A stretch of DNA of 56,378 bases, from NCBI GenBank assembly GCA_944322395.1, contig CALUPA010000005.1:1-56378 (forward strand), read 5' to 3'. Shown here piece by piece: positions 8,398 through 16,652 of this stretch (position 1 is its first letter; each line of letters starts with the position of its first letter). The notes below the pieces were generated by a model. It did no database searches. It saw nothing but the letters and a program-made list of their open reading frames with translations, and had not been told where the DNA came from. The stretch is from an uncultured Phocaeicola sp. (GTDB lineage: Bacteria > Bacteroidota > Bacteroidia > Bacteroidales > Bacteroidaceae). Made by a program: the position numbers and the translations under genes.

Positions 8398-9688
8398 ACC
8401 TTATTCCCAACTGAAGATTAAAGTTGAAAGGCTTATCCTTACGAATAGTAAGAATATCTGTATTATCATCAAAATAGTATATCATACCCGGTTCCAGATA
8501 CAAACTCAACAATTTGTTGAAATTAGCCTGAAGACCTACTGATGCCAATACAGAGAACTGTAAAGGTTTCACATTCAAATCCTCTGTTTCATAAATTCTT
8601 CGGTTACTTTCATCCACACATACAGTTTCCACAGAACCTGAAACGCATTTTTCCATCATACCACCTGCAGACGCATAGAATGAGAATATATCATTACCCC
8701 AAACAGAGCGCTGGACTTTTAAAGGAATACCTACATAATGAAGTTTCTGCTTGTCTTCTATATAGGATTTTGCCCCCGAACGCAATTCTGAATAAAGATA
8801 TGTATAGTTAAGTCCTGTTTCCAAAGCCCAATCTTTATTTAAATTCCACTTCACTGAGGCTCCAACAGTAACAGGTACATGATGCTTTATGTCTGTGTAT
8901 GTATCTTTTGCCATATTATTAAATAGCATCTGGCTATAGGAAGCCGTAGCATCAGACATTTCACCTACCACTATATTATTTACACTAGACAATGATTTGG
9001 TAGACATTGCCAATCTTGACATACCTCCAAAACTACTTGACGATGAATATGGGACATTACCTGCCATAATACCAACCTGCACGTTTCTACGCTTCTTCGT
9101 TCCTCCTTCATCAGCCATAGCCAAATATGATGCATTCCGTCTTACAGTTTCCCTGTCTGCCTTCATCATATTAATTCTTTTCTCTTTTGAAGAAGAAATG
9201 TTTTCTTTAGCTTCAGTCGTCTCGGTTTTGTCCTTATTCTCTTCTATAGCTGATTTATTATCAGATATCAGCAATTCCGGCAATTTTTCCTCTGAACTAT
9301 CCTGCTGTTTATCAGCCTCTATCGATTCAACCGGAAGTTGTGGCATGACATTTCCGGTTTCTACATCAGCAACTACTGAATTGTCGGCAGGAATATTCTG
9401 AATTATATTTTCCTGTTCTATTCTATCTGATTTAGTATTATCTGCAACTGGGATAGTTGTATTTTTCAATGAAGGGTCGGATGTCCAATAGAAAACAGAC
9501 AAAGTAGAAACAGCAATGACAACAGCTGCAGCAGCTGCTACAGACGTCCACTTTCTCCACATCGGGATGACTTTAGGTCTGTTAATTTCAGAATCTATCT
9601 TCTCCCATAGGTCTGCAGGGAGAGGTTCCGAATAGTTCTCCATCCGGCTACGAATATCATTTATCCATTTGTCATTCTTTTTATTCAT
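8378..9688 (-). CDS. Dma-type dual membrane-spanning anti-sigma factor with outer-membrane barrel
   Basis: The 436-residue product has four parts. Residues 1-40 form a short cytoplasmic segment (DIRSRMENYSEPLPADLWEK) resembling an anti-sigma domain. Residues 47-68 are one hydrophobic helix. Residues 70 to about 200 are charged and low-complexity, predicted disordered and long enough to cross the periplasm. From about 203 to the end alternating strands form an outer-membrane beta barrel, ending in LQLGIRFNLNNK. This order matches the Dma family reported in Bacteroides thetaiotaomicron, in which one protein binds its sigma factor in the cytoplasm and sits in the outer membrane. The start overlaps the sigma stop (ATGA). 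Assignment is by architecture, not by alignment. A plain PorT-like porin would not explain the N-terminal helix and sigma partner. Confidence 0.78.
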   Translation of the reverse strand: MNKKNDKWINDIRSRMENYSEPLPADLWEKIDSEINRPKVIPMWRKWTSVAAAAAVVIAVSTLSVFYWTSDPSLKNTTIPVADNTKSDRIEQENIIQNIPADNSVVADVETGNVMPQLPVESIEADKQQDSSEEKLPELLISDNKSAIEENKDKTETTEAKENISSSKEKRINMMKADRETVRRNASYLAMADEGGTKKRRNVQVGIMAGNVPYSSSSSFGGMSRLAMSTKSLSSVNNIVVGEMSDATASYSQMLFNNMAKDTYTDIKHHVPVTVGASVKWNLNKDWALETGLNYTYLYSELRSGAKSYIEDKQKLHYVGIPLKVQRSVWGNDIFSFYASAGGMMEKCVSGSVETVCVDESNRRIYETEDLNVKPLQFSVLASVGLQANFNKLLSLYLEPGMIYYFDDNTDILTIRKDKPFNFNLQLGIRFNLNNK

Positions 9689-10230
9689 AATCTCTTCCTG
9701 TATTCATTAATTTTTTTCATTAACAATGTTTTTGCTCTATAGAACTGCGATGATGAAGTATGTTCTGAAATGCCAAGTATATTTGCTATCTCCTTATGGC
9801 TTTTTTCCTCAAATACAAACAAGTTGAAAACCGTCCTGTATCCATCAGGCAACTCTCTTATCATTCTCATCAACTCCTTGTTTGGAATACTGTTCACATC
9901 ACCATCATCATCCAACTCAGTATCAGGCAACTGTTCTACAAGTGTTTCCTGCTGCATCTGCAAATTCTTTTTCCTCAGATATCCCAAAGCTTCATTCACC
10001 ATAACTCTGGAAAGCCATGCCTTAAGCGAACCTTCACCAAGGAACTTAAACTGACCTATTGACTGATATATCTTTATCATGCCGTCGTGGAAAACATCCT
10101 GCGAAGTATCTCTGTCTCCTATATACCGAAGACATATGGCCAAAAGCTGACCACCATAAACCTCGTAAAGCCTCTTTCTGGCATCCGGGTCAGCTTGTGC
10201 GCATTTTAAAGACAATTCTTCTTCAGTCAT
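9685..10230 (-). CDS. ECF RNA polymerase sigma factor (cognate of Dma)
   Basis: This 181-residue sigma-70 family protein has region 2 at about 20-90 (RYIGDRDTSQDVFHDGMIKIY, then WLSRVMVNEAL) and region 4 at about 120-178 (LPDGYRTVFNLFVFEEKSHKEIAN followed by the helix-turn-helix LGISEHTSSSQFYRAK). There is no region 1 or 3, as in ECF factors. The stop overlaps the start of the anti-sigma/barrel gene by 4 bp, so the two are translationally coupled and should be made in matched amounts. A TATTTTTG box lies at 10268-10275. Its regulon cannot be read here, but the divergent NigD-like gene is the obvious candidate target. Confidence 0.93.
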   Translation of the reverse strand: MTEEELSLKCAQADPDARKRLYEVYGGQLLAICLRYIGDRDTSQDVFHDGMIKIYQSIGQFKFLGEGSLKAWLSRVMVNEALGYLRKKNLQMQQETLVEQLPDTELDDDGDVNSIPNKELMRMIRELPDGYRTVFNLFVFEEKSHKEIANILGISEHTSSSQFYRAKTLLMKKINEYRKRL

Positions 10231-10383
10231 ATAGGGTTTATTGTTCTACTATAAAATGAATATAAAGCAAAAATACTGCATTAACTGGAACTATTTTTTT
10301 TATTCCTATTATTTAACATTTTATTATGCAGTAATTTAAACGGCTAATCATTTAAAGGTCAAGAACTAACAAACTATATATGT
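10231..10383. promoter_or_regulatory. Divergent control region between sigma factor and NigD-like gene
   Basis: The minus strand has a housekeeping-type TATTTTTG box at 10268-10275 for the sigma gene. An inverted repeat TACTGCAT (10274-10281) and ATGCAGTA (10326-10333) overlaps that box and encloses a second, smaller dyad, GGAA...TTCC (10287-10306). GGAAC at 10287-10291 resembles an ECF -35 element reading toward the NigD gene, but no convincing -10 partner is seen. The dyad is a plausible operator for this system. Confidence 0.4.
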
Positions 10384-11166
10384 ATGAAATTTTGCATTAA
10401 CCGTATCCGTATAATTTGTATTTCAATAATGGGAACAATATTGTTTTCATGCAATAATTCTGAAAATTATCCGGAATTATATTCTACAATGGGAACTGTG
10501 ACCAACTTAAGTGACTACTCAATAGATTCTGACATATACGGAAAACTTACTCCTAAAAACCCCAATATTATCAACAGCTTCAATGCAGACAGTATAGGTC
10601 AGAGGGTATTGATAAACATAAATTTCCCTGACGAAAAAGACAAAGACTCAAAAGAAGATTCCGGAAAGGAAGTTACAATTTATGATTTATATAAAGTGCT
10701 GACGAAGAAGGCAGATGATACAAGACTCACCGAAGAAAATATAGACAACTTTGGCAATGATAACATAAAAATAACAAACGCCTACATAAGCAACGAACAT
10801 TTGAATATAGAGTTCAACATAGAAGGTAACGACGAAACAATCCCCCACCGTATCAGTCTGCTCCTTACAGAAAACACACAGATAGACGATGAGGGATTAT
10901 TGGAAGTTGAGCTACGTCATAATAATAATTCCGATTATGGAAACAAACACTATTGGGGAGTTGTTTCATTCACCCTCTCAAGTATTCCTGAATATAATGA
11001 CGAAACTTTTAAAGGCTTCAGAATAAAATATCAGGCTGAAGAATACAATAAATCGGAAATTATAGTCAGATTACAGACTTCAAATCAGACAAGTATTGTC
11101 AGAAGCATGAAAGCCACGCAAGAAATCGGCAACAGGCATTCTCTTTTTGCCGGCGAGTTGCAATGA
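10384..11166 (+). CDS. NigD-like lipoprotein
   Basis: The 260-residue product has an N-terminal hydrophobic segment and a lipobox ending GTILFSC, so Cys23 or so is lipidated. The start of the mature protein (YSTMGTV, then YGKLTPKNPN) and the later WGVVSFTLSSIPEYN region follow the two-domain pattern of NigD-like proteins of Bacteroidota. In B. thetaiotaomicron a NigD protein mediates the hypervesiculation seen when Dma is lost; here the gene lies divergent to a sigma/Dma pair, which supports the link. The molecular activity is unknown. Its 3' end runs 87 bp into the convergent fmt gene, so about 28 C-terminal residues are encoded opposite fmt codons and are probably a late extension. Confidence 0.8.
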   Translation: MKFCINRIRIICISIMGTILFSCNNSENYPELYSTMGTVTNLSDYSIDSDIYGKLTPKNPNIINSFNADSIGQRVLININFPDEKDKDSKEDSGKEVTIYDLYKVLTKKADDTRLTEENIDNFGNDNIKITNAYISNEHLNIEFNIEGNDETIPHRISLLLTENTQIDDEGLLEVELRHNNNSDYGNKHYWGVVSFTLSSIPEYNDETFKGFRIKYQAEEYNKSEIIVRLQTSNQTSIVRSMKATQEIGNRHSLFAGELQ

Positions 11167-12051
11167 CAATACATTGATATATCCATCGGTAGAAGCTACA
11201 TGCAGATAAGTTTTATTATCTGTAACAATGCTTCCAGGTTTGTTGTCGTGATTGCAGAAAATCTTTTCCGTTTCAAATATCTTCAGCATAACCGGAGCTG
11301 AATCCCCCTGATGAAGTTCTGTCCATGCTGCCGGATATGGCGACAAGCCTCGTACAAAGTCATATACTTTTTTCACTCCGGCATTCCAGTCAATACGACA
11401 TGTTTCCTTGAAAATTTTCGGTGCCGGACGCAGTTCCTCTACTTTTACCAATTCTTCCTGAGGAGTAGTCTTCACATTTCCTTCAATAATGGCATCTACT
11501 GTCTTCAAGACCAAATCTCCTCCAAGCATCATAAGCTTGTCATAGACCACTTCTACATTGTCCGTATCGGCTATAGGTACTCTTACTTGATCTATTATCT
11601 CGCCTGTATCTATTTCATGTTTCAGGAAGAATGTTGTTATTCCTGTTTCTGTATCACCGTTTATCACAGCCCAGTTAATCGGAGCCGCACCTCGATATTG
11701 AGGCAATAACGATGCATGCAGATTGAATGTACCCATAGGAGGCATATTCCATACCACTTCAGGCAACATTCTGAAAGCAACCACAATCTGCAAATCAGCC
11801 TTCAACGAACGGAGTTCCTCTACGAAAGCCTCATCCTTGAGTTTCTCCGGCTGCAATACCTTCAATCCCTGCGATACGGCATACTGCTTTACAGGACTTG
11901 GCTGAAGGACACTGCCATGACGTCCCATTGGTTTGTCCGGCATAGTTATTACTGCAACAATATTATATCCACCCTCTACAAGTCTGCGCAGACTTTCTAC
12001 TGCAAACTCCGGAGTACCCATATATACTATACGCAAATCTTTTTTTTCCAT
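11080..12051 (-). CDS. fmt: Methionyl-tRNA formyltransferase
   Basis: This 323-residue enzyme formylates initiator Met-tRNA. RIVYMGTPEFAVESL opens the Rossmann domain, SLLPQYRGAAPINWAVINGD carries the formyl-THF site with catalytic residues, and the ITTFFL..DTGEI segment and C-terminal OB-like tRNA-binding domain follow. The end (GKKRMPVADFLRG...) matches the usual family C-terminus, so fmt is complete and the overlapping end belongs to the NigD-like gene. It is the last gene of the mrp-sua5-clc-fmt run, 9 bp after clc. Confidence 0.95.
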   Translation of the reverse strand: MEKKDLRIVYMGTPEFAVESLRRLVEGGYNIVAVITMPDKPMGRHGSVLQPSPVKQYAVSQGLKVLQPEKLKDEAFVEELRSLKADLQIVVAFRMLPEVVWNMPPMGTFNLHASLLPQYRGAAPINWAVINGDTETGITTFFLKHEIDTGEIIDQVRVPIADTDNVEVVYDKLMMLGGDLVLKTVDAIIEGNVKTTPQEELVKVEELRPAPKIFKETCRIDWNAGVKKVYDFVRGLSPYPAAWTELHQGDSAPVMLKIFETEKIFCNHDNKPGSIVTDNKTYLHVASTDGYINVLSLQLAGKKRMPVADFLRGFHASDNTCLI

Positions 12052-12060
12052 AATCTAAAT

Positions 12061-13857
12061 TTATTCTGCCGAGAAGTCAACAAGCACCTGACGGTAAGTG
12101 TTAAGCATCTTCGACTTTGAAACAAATCCTTTATATTTATTTTCCTCATCTACTACAGGAAGATTCCAAGCCTTTGTAGAATCAAATTTCTCCATCACCT
12201 CTTCCATTGAATCGGTGGTGACCAGTTTGGCGTTCGGAACTTTCATAAAGTTCTCTACAGTATACCTATGATACAACTCCTGCCGGAACATTATATTTCT
12301 TATATCATCAAGATTTACTATTCCTATAAGTTCATCATTAGCATCTATCACCGGGAACATATTTCTGCTGGATTTTGAAATAACCTTTACCATCTGTCCC
12401 AAATCCATTTCCGGTTTCACTGTGAGAAAATCAGTTTCCATTATACTCTCAATATTCATCATAGTGAGTACAGCCTTATCCTTGTGATGAGTGATAAGTT
12501 CACCTTTCTTTGCCAGACGCATAGAATATATGCTATGAGGCTCGAATACTTTGATTGTAAGATATGCAAACACAGAAACAATCATAAGCGGAAGAAACAA
12601 TCCATATCCTCCGGTGAGCTCGGCTATAAGAAACACACCTGTCAATGGTGCATGCATTACCCCCGACATAAGTCCTGCCATACCCATAAGGGCAAAATTC
12701 TTCTCCGGAATATAAGTATTCCCTATATTGAACTCATTACACAGATGAGAGAAAACAAACCCGGCAATACATCCAAGAAAAAGACTTGGCGCAAATATAC
12801 CACCACATCCGCCTCCACCATTAGTAGCACTCGAAGCAAACACTTTGAACAAAATAATAAGCAACAGATATACAACTAAAAGACCACTGTGTCCATAAAA
12901 AAACGAATTATTCATTACGGTATCCCATTCTGCACTCGAAGTTCCGTTTAGCAATAGTGAAATAGTGTCATAACCTTCACCGTAAAGAGGAGGAAACAAG
13001 AATATCAGCACACTAAGCATTATGCCGCCAAGCACAAACTTGGAATACGGACTTGAAAATCGCCTGAAAATATTCTCTATCCAGTTCATGGAACGTGTGA
13101 AATACCATGCTATCAAGCCACAGAACACTCCTAGTGCGATAGCGTATGGAATACGTTCAAGAGCAAACGGATAGTCCAGCGTAAACTGGAACATAGCCTC
13201 AGTTCCAGTAAGAAGATAAGACATACAGGCCGCTGTTACACTAGAAATTAGCAGCGGCAAAAGTGAAGCCATAGTAAGGTCGAACATCAGCACTTCAAGA
13301 GTAAACACAAGCCCGGCTATTGGAGCTTTGAATATTCCAGACACAGCACCCGCAGCACCACAACCCAACAAAAGCATAAGAGTCTTATGATCCATACGGA
13401 AAATACTTCCAAGGTTAGACCCTATGGCAGAACCTGTAAGCACTATAGGAGCTTCGGCTCCTACAGATCCACCGCACCCGATGGTTATTGCCGATGCACA
13501 TACTGACGACCATACATTATGCCCCTTTATCCTACTCTGCCTACGCGAAATAGCATAAAGAATCTTAGTCACACCATGACTGATATCATCGCGCACGATA
13601 TATCTGATAAACAATCCGGTAATGAAAATTCCGGCTACAGGATAAACCAGATACAGCCAGTTGGCTCCAGTCGTATCAAAGTTTTCAGTGAGAAATTCCT
13701 TGATATACTCAACAAGGAATTTAAGAACAAAAGCAGCCAGAGCAGTAAAGATACCTACCAGGAAACTAAGTATGAGTACAAACTGTTTATCAGTGATATG
13801 CTTTTCTCTCCACTTTAGAAAACTCTGTAAAAAAGAAAATTTCTCTTTAGTCTTCAT
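12061..13857 (-). CDS. ClC chloride channel/antiporter with C-terminal CBS pair
   Basis: This 598-residue protein has the ClC membrane domain (about 30-440) followed by two CBS domains (about 460-590). The segment GGSVGAEAPIV holds the gating glutamate in a GxExP form (the canonical motif is GREGP), and GGGGCGGIFAPSLFLG is the third filter motif. CBS pairs in ClC proteins bind adenine nucleotides and modulate gating. Whether it is a channel or a Cl-/H+ exchanger cannot be told by eye. It sits 22 bp after the sua5 gene and 9 bp before fmt. Confidence 0.9.
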   Translation of the reverse strand: MKTKEKFSFLQSFLKWREKHITDKQFVLILSFLVGIFTALAAFVLKFLVEYIKEFLTENFDTTGANWLYLVYPVAGIFITGLFIRYIVRDDISHGVTKILYAISRRQSRIKGHNVWSSVCASAITIGCGGSVGAEAPIVLTGSAIGSNLGSIFRMDHKTLMLLLGCGAAGAVSGIFKAPIAGLVFTLEVLMFDLTMASLLPLLISSVTAACMSYLLTGTEAMFQFTLDYPFALERIPYAIALGVFCGLIAWYFTRSMNWIENIFRRFSSPYSKFVLGGIMLSVLIFLFPPLYGEGYDTISLLLNGTSSAEWDTVMNNSFFYGHSGLLVVYLLLIILFKVFASSATNGGGGCGGIFAPSLFLGCIAGFVFSHLCNEFNIGNTYIPEKNFALMGMAGLMSGVMHAPLTGVFLIAELTGGYGLFLPLMIVSVFAYLTIKVFEPHSIYSMRLAKKGELITHHKDKAVLTMMNIESIMETDFLTVKPEMDLGQMVKVISKSSRNMFPVIDANDELIGIVNLDDIRNIMFRQELYHRYTVENFMKVPNAKLVTTDSMEEVMEKFDSTKAWNLPVVDEENKYKGFVSKSKMLNTYRQVLVDFSAE

Positions 13858-13879
13858 TCTCCAGCAAATTTATTTCAAC

Positions 13880-14446
13880 TTATTCCCTGATAACTTTTAC
13901 TACACCACCCTTACCAAGTTTTATAATACTAGAAGGTTTTGCCGGACCCTGTTCGTCCCTTCTGTAGTCCACTATATAATCCACGGCATTCTTTATTTCA
14001 TCGCTTATCTCGCTGAATACTGCCGGGGCAGGCTCGCCACTAATGTTAGCCGAAGTAGAGACAATGGCTTTCTTAAATCTGAAGCACAACTGTTTTGAGA
14101 ATTCTTCGGATGTAACTCTTATGCCCACACTGCCATCCTCGGCTATAAGGTTTGGAGCAAGGTTTCTTGCCCCGTCATAAATTATGGTAAGTGGTTTTAT
14201 TGTCATCTCTATCAAGTCCCATGCCACATTCGGCACATCGCAGACATACGATTCCACTTTTACCGGACTATCCACCAAAACCAGCATAGCCTTGCTGTCA
14301 GCCCTACGTTTAATCTCAAAAACCTTCTTTACAGCTTCTTCATTTGTTGCGTCGCAACCTATACCCCACACTGTATCTGTAGGATATAGGATTACTCCAC
14401 CTTTATACATGACATCGCATGCTTTTTTAATCTCATCGTTCATCAT
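13880..14446 (-). CDS. tsaC: L-threonylcarbamoyladenylate synthase (YrdC/Sua5 type)
   Basis: This 188-residue protein is a single YrdC domain. GGVILYPTDTVWGIGCDA binds threonine and ATP, and the KRRADSKAM and SVGIRVTS..STSANISGEPAP segments complete the active site. It makes threonylcarbamoyl-AMP, the donor for t6A37 in ANN-decoding tRNAs. It is a short form without the C-terminal Sua5 domain. It lies 9 bp after mrp and is part of the operon. Confidence 0.92.
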   Translation of the reverse strand: MMNDEIKKACDVMYKGGVILYPTDTVWGIGCDATNEEAVKKVFEIKRRADSKAMLVLVDSPVKVESYVCDVPNVAWDLIEMTIKPLTIIYDGARNLAPNLIAEDGSVGIRVTSEEFSKQLCFRFKKAIVSTSANISGEPAPAVFSEISDEIKNAVDYIVDYRRDEQGPAKPSSIIKLGKGGVVKVIRE

Positions 14447-14455
14447 AACCCTATA

Positions 14456-15556
14456 TTATTTATGAGTCTGTACAATCTGTGTTGGCGCCATTTCTGCATT
14501 ACGTTTTTCTGTCTGCTCAACCACATTTCTGGCAAGTTCAATAAATGCCTGACCTGTTATTGAGTCCTCGTTCAGAGCAACCGGAGTACCGTTGTCACCA
14601 CCTTCACATATACTCTGTACGATAGGAATCTGCCCCAACAGAGGAACATTCAATTCTTCGGCCAGTCTCTTTGTTCCTTCCTTACCGAACAGATAGTATT
14701 TGTTTTCCGGAAGTTCAGCCGGAGTAAACCATGCCATATTTTCCACCAAGCCAAGTATAGGCACATTCACCTTGTCATTCTGATACATATTGATACCCTT
14801 GCGTGCGTCTGCCAATGCCACTTCCTGAGGTGTACTTACTATAACAGCACCTGTTATAGCAAGGTTCTGCAATAGAGTAAGGTGGATATCGCTTGTTCCC
14901 GGAGGAGTGTCAAGGACGAAATAATCAAGTTCCCCCCATTTGGCATCACCCACAAGCTGCTTCAAGGCATTGCTTGCCATAGCTCCACGCCAAAGAGTAG
15001 CCTGTTCTGGACTTACAAAGAATCCTATAGACAGAAGTTCTATACCGTATTTTTCTACCGGTACAATCAAGTCACGTCCACCAACTTCCTCGGCATACGG
15101 ACGAGCATCTTCCACCTGAAACATCTTTGGAACAGAAGGGCCGAAAATATCGGCATCAAGCAATCCAACCTTGTAACCCAATTTCGATAGAGCCACAGCA
15201 AGATTTGCTGCTACAGTTGATTTACCCACACCACCTTTGCCGGACGATACAGCAATCACATTCTTAACCTGAGGCAAGAGTTTTCCTGGTTCCGGACGTG
15301 CAGCCTGCTTACTTTCAGTAGTGATTGTAACTTCTACTTCTTTAGAAACATATGTATGTATGGCTGTCTCAGCCGACTTAACAACTGATTTCATAAACGG
15401 GTCTGTAGGCTTTTCAAAAATAATCGAAAAGCTCACTTTCATTCCGTCGATACGAAGATTGTCGGCCACCATTTCGGCCTCAACAATATTTTTTCCGTTT
15501 CCCGGATAACGCACTGTAGACAGTGCATCAAGAATTAATTTTGGATATAGTGTCAT
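14456..15556 (-). CDS. mrp: Mrp/ApbC-type Fe-S carrier ATPase lacking the CxxC motif
   Basis: This 366-residue protein has an N-terminal MIP18/DUF59 domain (about 1-80) and a deviant Walker A P-loop SGKGGVGKST (105-114), then a long MinD-like ATPase domain. Mrp proteins carry iron-sulfur clusters to target enzymes. At the position where E. coli Mrp has its bridging CxxC pair, the sequence reads VENMAWFTPAELPENKYYLFG with no cysteines. The P-loop is intact, so it is not a pseudogene; this form seems common in Bacteroidetes. Cluster binding would have to use other residues. Confidence 0.9.
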   Translation of the reverse strand: MTLYPKLILDALSTVRYPGNGKNIVEAEMVADNLRIDGMKVSFSIIFEKPTDPFMKSVVKSAETAIHTYVSKEVEVTITTESKQAARPEPGKLLPQVKNVIAVSSGKGGVGKSTVAANLAVALSKLGYKVGLLDADIFGPSVPKMFQVEDARPYAEEVGGRDLIVPVEKYGIELLSIGFFVSPEQATLWRGAMASNALKQLVGDAKWGELDYFVLDTPPGTSDIHLTLLQNLAITGAVIVSTPQEVALADARKGINMYQNDKVNVPILGLVENMAWFTPAELPENKYYLFGKEGTKRLAEELNVPLLGQIPIVQSICEGGDNGTPVALNEDSITGQAFIELARNVVEQTEKRNAEMAPTQIVQTHK

Positions 15557-15639
15557 AAATTATTATTTTAGATTCATAAATATAATAATACTGGAGTCAA
15601 AAAGCTAATGATGTTATTTGAAGCAAATCAAATTTAATT

Positions 15640-16398
15640 TTATTTACTGGTCTTTAGTCCACTTCTTTTGCTTCGGTTATAACTTCTGTAGTCGTCCAGT
15701 TCGATTTCAACATCAGGTTCTTTCAGTTCACCTTCCTGAGGCAGTCTGAACTTGATGTATTTGATATTAAGCCCACGGTCAAGCCACTGCTGTTCGTAGT
15801 ATGTACGTATACTTAGGATATCGTCATCCATACCTGAATGATAAAGGTCGTCAGTAATAAACTCTACAGGCAGATTATTTGCCTCTATCATATATTTGGT
15901 ATATGTAAACATGAAATTGCTGTCAGTCTTCAAATGTACTATTCCACCCGGAACAAGAAATTTTCTGTATCGTTCCATGAAATAAGTCGAAGTGAGACGC
16001 TTCGTAGCCTTTTTCATCTGAGGGTCAGAGAATGTAAGCCATATTTCGCTAACCTCTCCCGGCGCGAAGAAACGGTCTATTATCTCAATGTTAGTACGAA
16101 GGAAAGCAGCATTTTTAAGCCCCTCATTAAGTACCTCTGTCGCTCCTGTCCACATACGTGCTCCCTTGATATCAACCCCAATGAAATTTTTGTCCGAATA
16201 TCTTCTTGCCAAACCTACGGTGTATTCACCTCTTCCGCAGCCCAATTCCAGAACGATAGGATTGTCATTTTTGAAGAAGTCACGATTCCAGTTTCCCTTC
16301 ATCTCGAAGTTCACTTCATCAACCACCGAATACGGATATTCAAACACATGCGGATATTCCGCCATATCTGCAAATTTAGCCAGTTTACCTTTTCCCAT
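15640..16398 (-). CDS. trmB: tRNA (guanine-N7)-methyltransferase
   Basis: The 252-residue SAM enzyme methylates G46 in the tRNA variable loop. [17 protein letters not shown] binds [16 protein letters not shown] follows, and [16 protein letters not shown] is the Bacteroidetes version of the TrmB FPDPW motif region, with the catalytic Asp in SDP. The length is slightly above the E. coli enzyme because of a C-terminal basic tail ([13 protein letters not shown]). It is upstream of mrp with an 83-bp gap, and has a TATCTTTG box at 16425-16432. Confidence 0.9.
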   Translation of the reverse strand: MGKGKLAKFADMAEYPHVFEYPYSVVDEVNFEMKGNWNRDFFKNDNPIVLELGCGRGEYTVGLARRYSDKNFIGVDIKGARMWTGATEVLNEGLKNAAFLRTNIEIIDRFFAPGEVSEIWLTFSDPQMKKATKRLTSTYFMERYRKFLVPGGIVHLKTDSNFMFTYTKYMIEANNLPVEFITDDLYHSGMDDDILSIRTYYEQQWLDRGLNIKYIKFRLPQEGELKEPDVEIELDDYRSYNRSKRSGLKTSK

Positions 16399-16424
16399 GT
16401 CAAAATAAGTAGTAATTCAGAAGC

Positions 16425-16432
16425 CAAAGATA
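16425..16432 (-). promoter_or_regulatory. -7 box TATCTTTG for trmB
   Basis: Minus-strand TATCTTTG is followed by a 26-bp leader to the trmB ATG. A TTTGG 22 bp upstream (16455-16459) could act as the -33 element. Confidence 0.5.
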
Positions 16433-16652
16433 CTACTTTTTTATCAATTAAGTCCAAAGTTTTGGCTTTAACAGTTCAATTAAGTTAGTATCTCGAACAA
16501 CTTAATGAAAACATTTAAACGTTAAATTATACAGATTTCATTTTTTTGAGTTAATTTACGCAAAACAATAATCACTTATACATTTTTTTATTATTTTTGA
16601 AAGAGTCACAATATATATAATTTTAATATTAACCTTTAATCATTTAGCTGTT

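Noticed and set aside
8378..9688. A simple PorT-like porin
   Set aside because: It would not account for the N-terminal cytoplasmic segment, the membrane helix and overlap with a sigma gene.
15838..16488. 216-codon open frame opposite trmB
   Set aside because: It is antisense to a clearly conserved methyltransferase and has no recognisable domain or signal.
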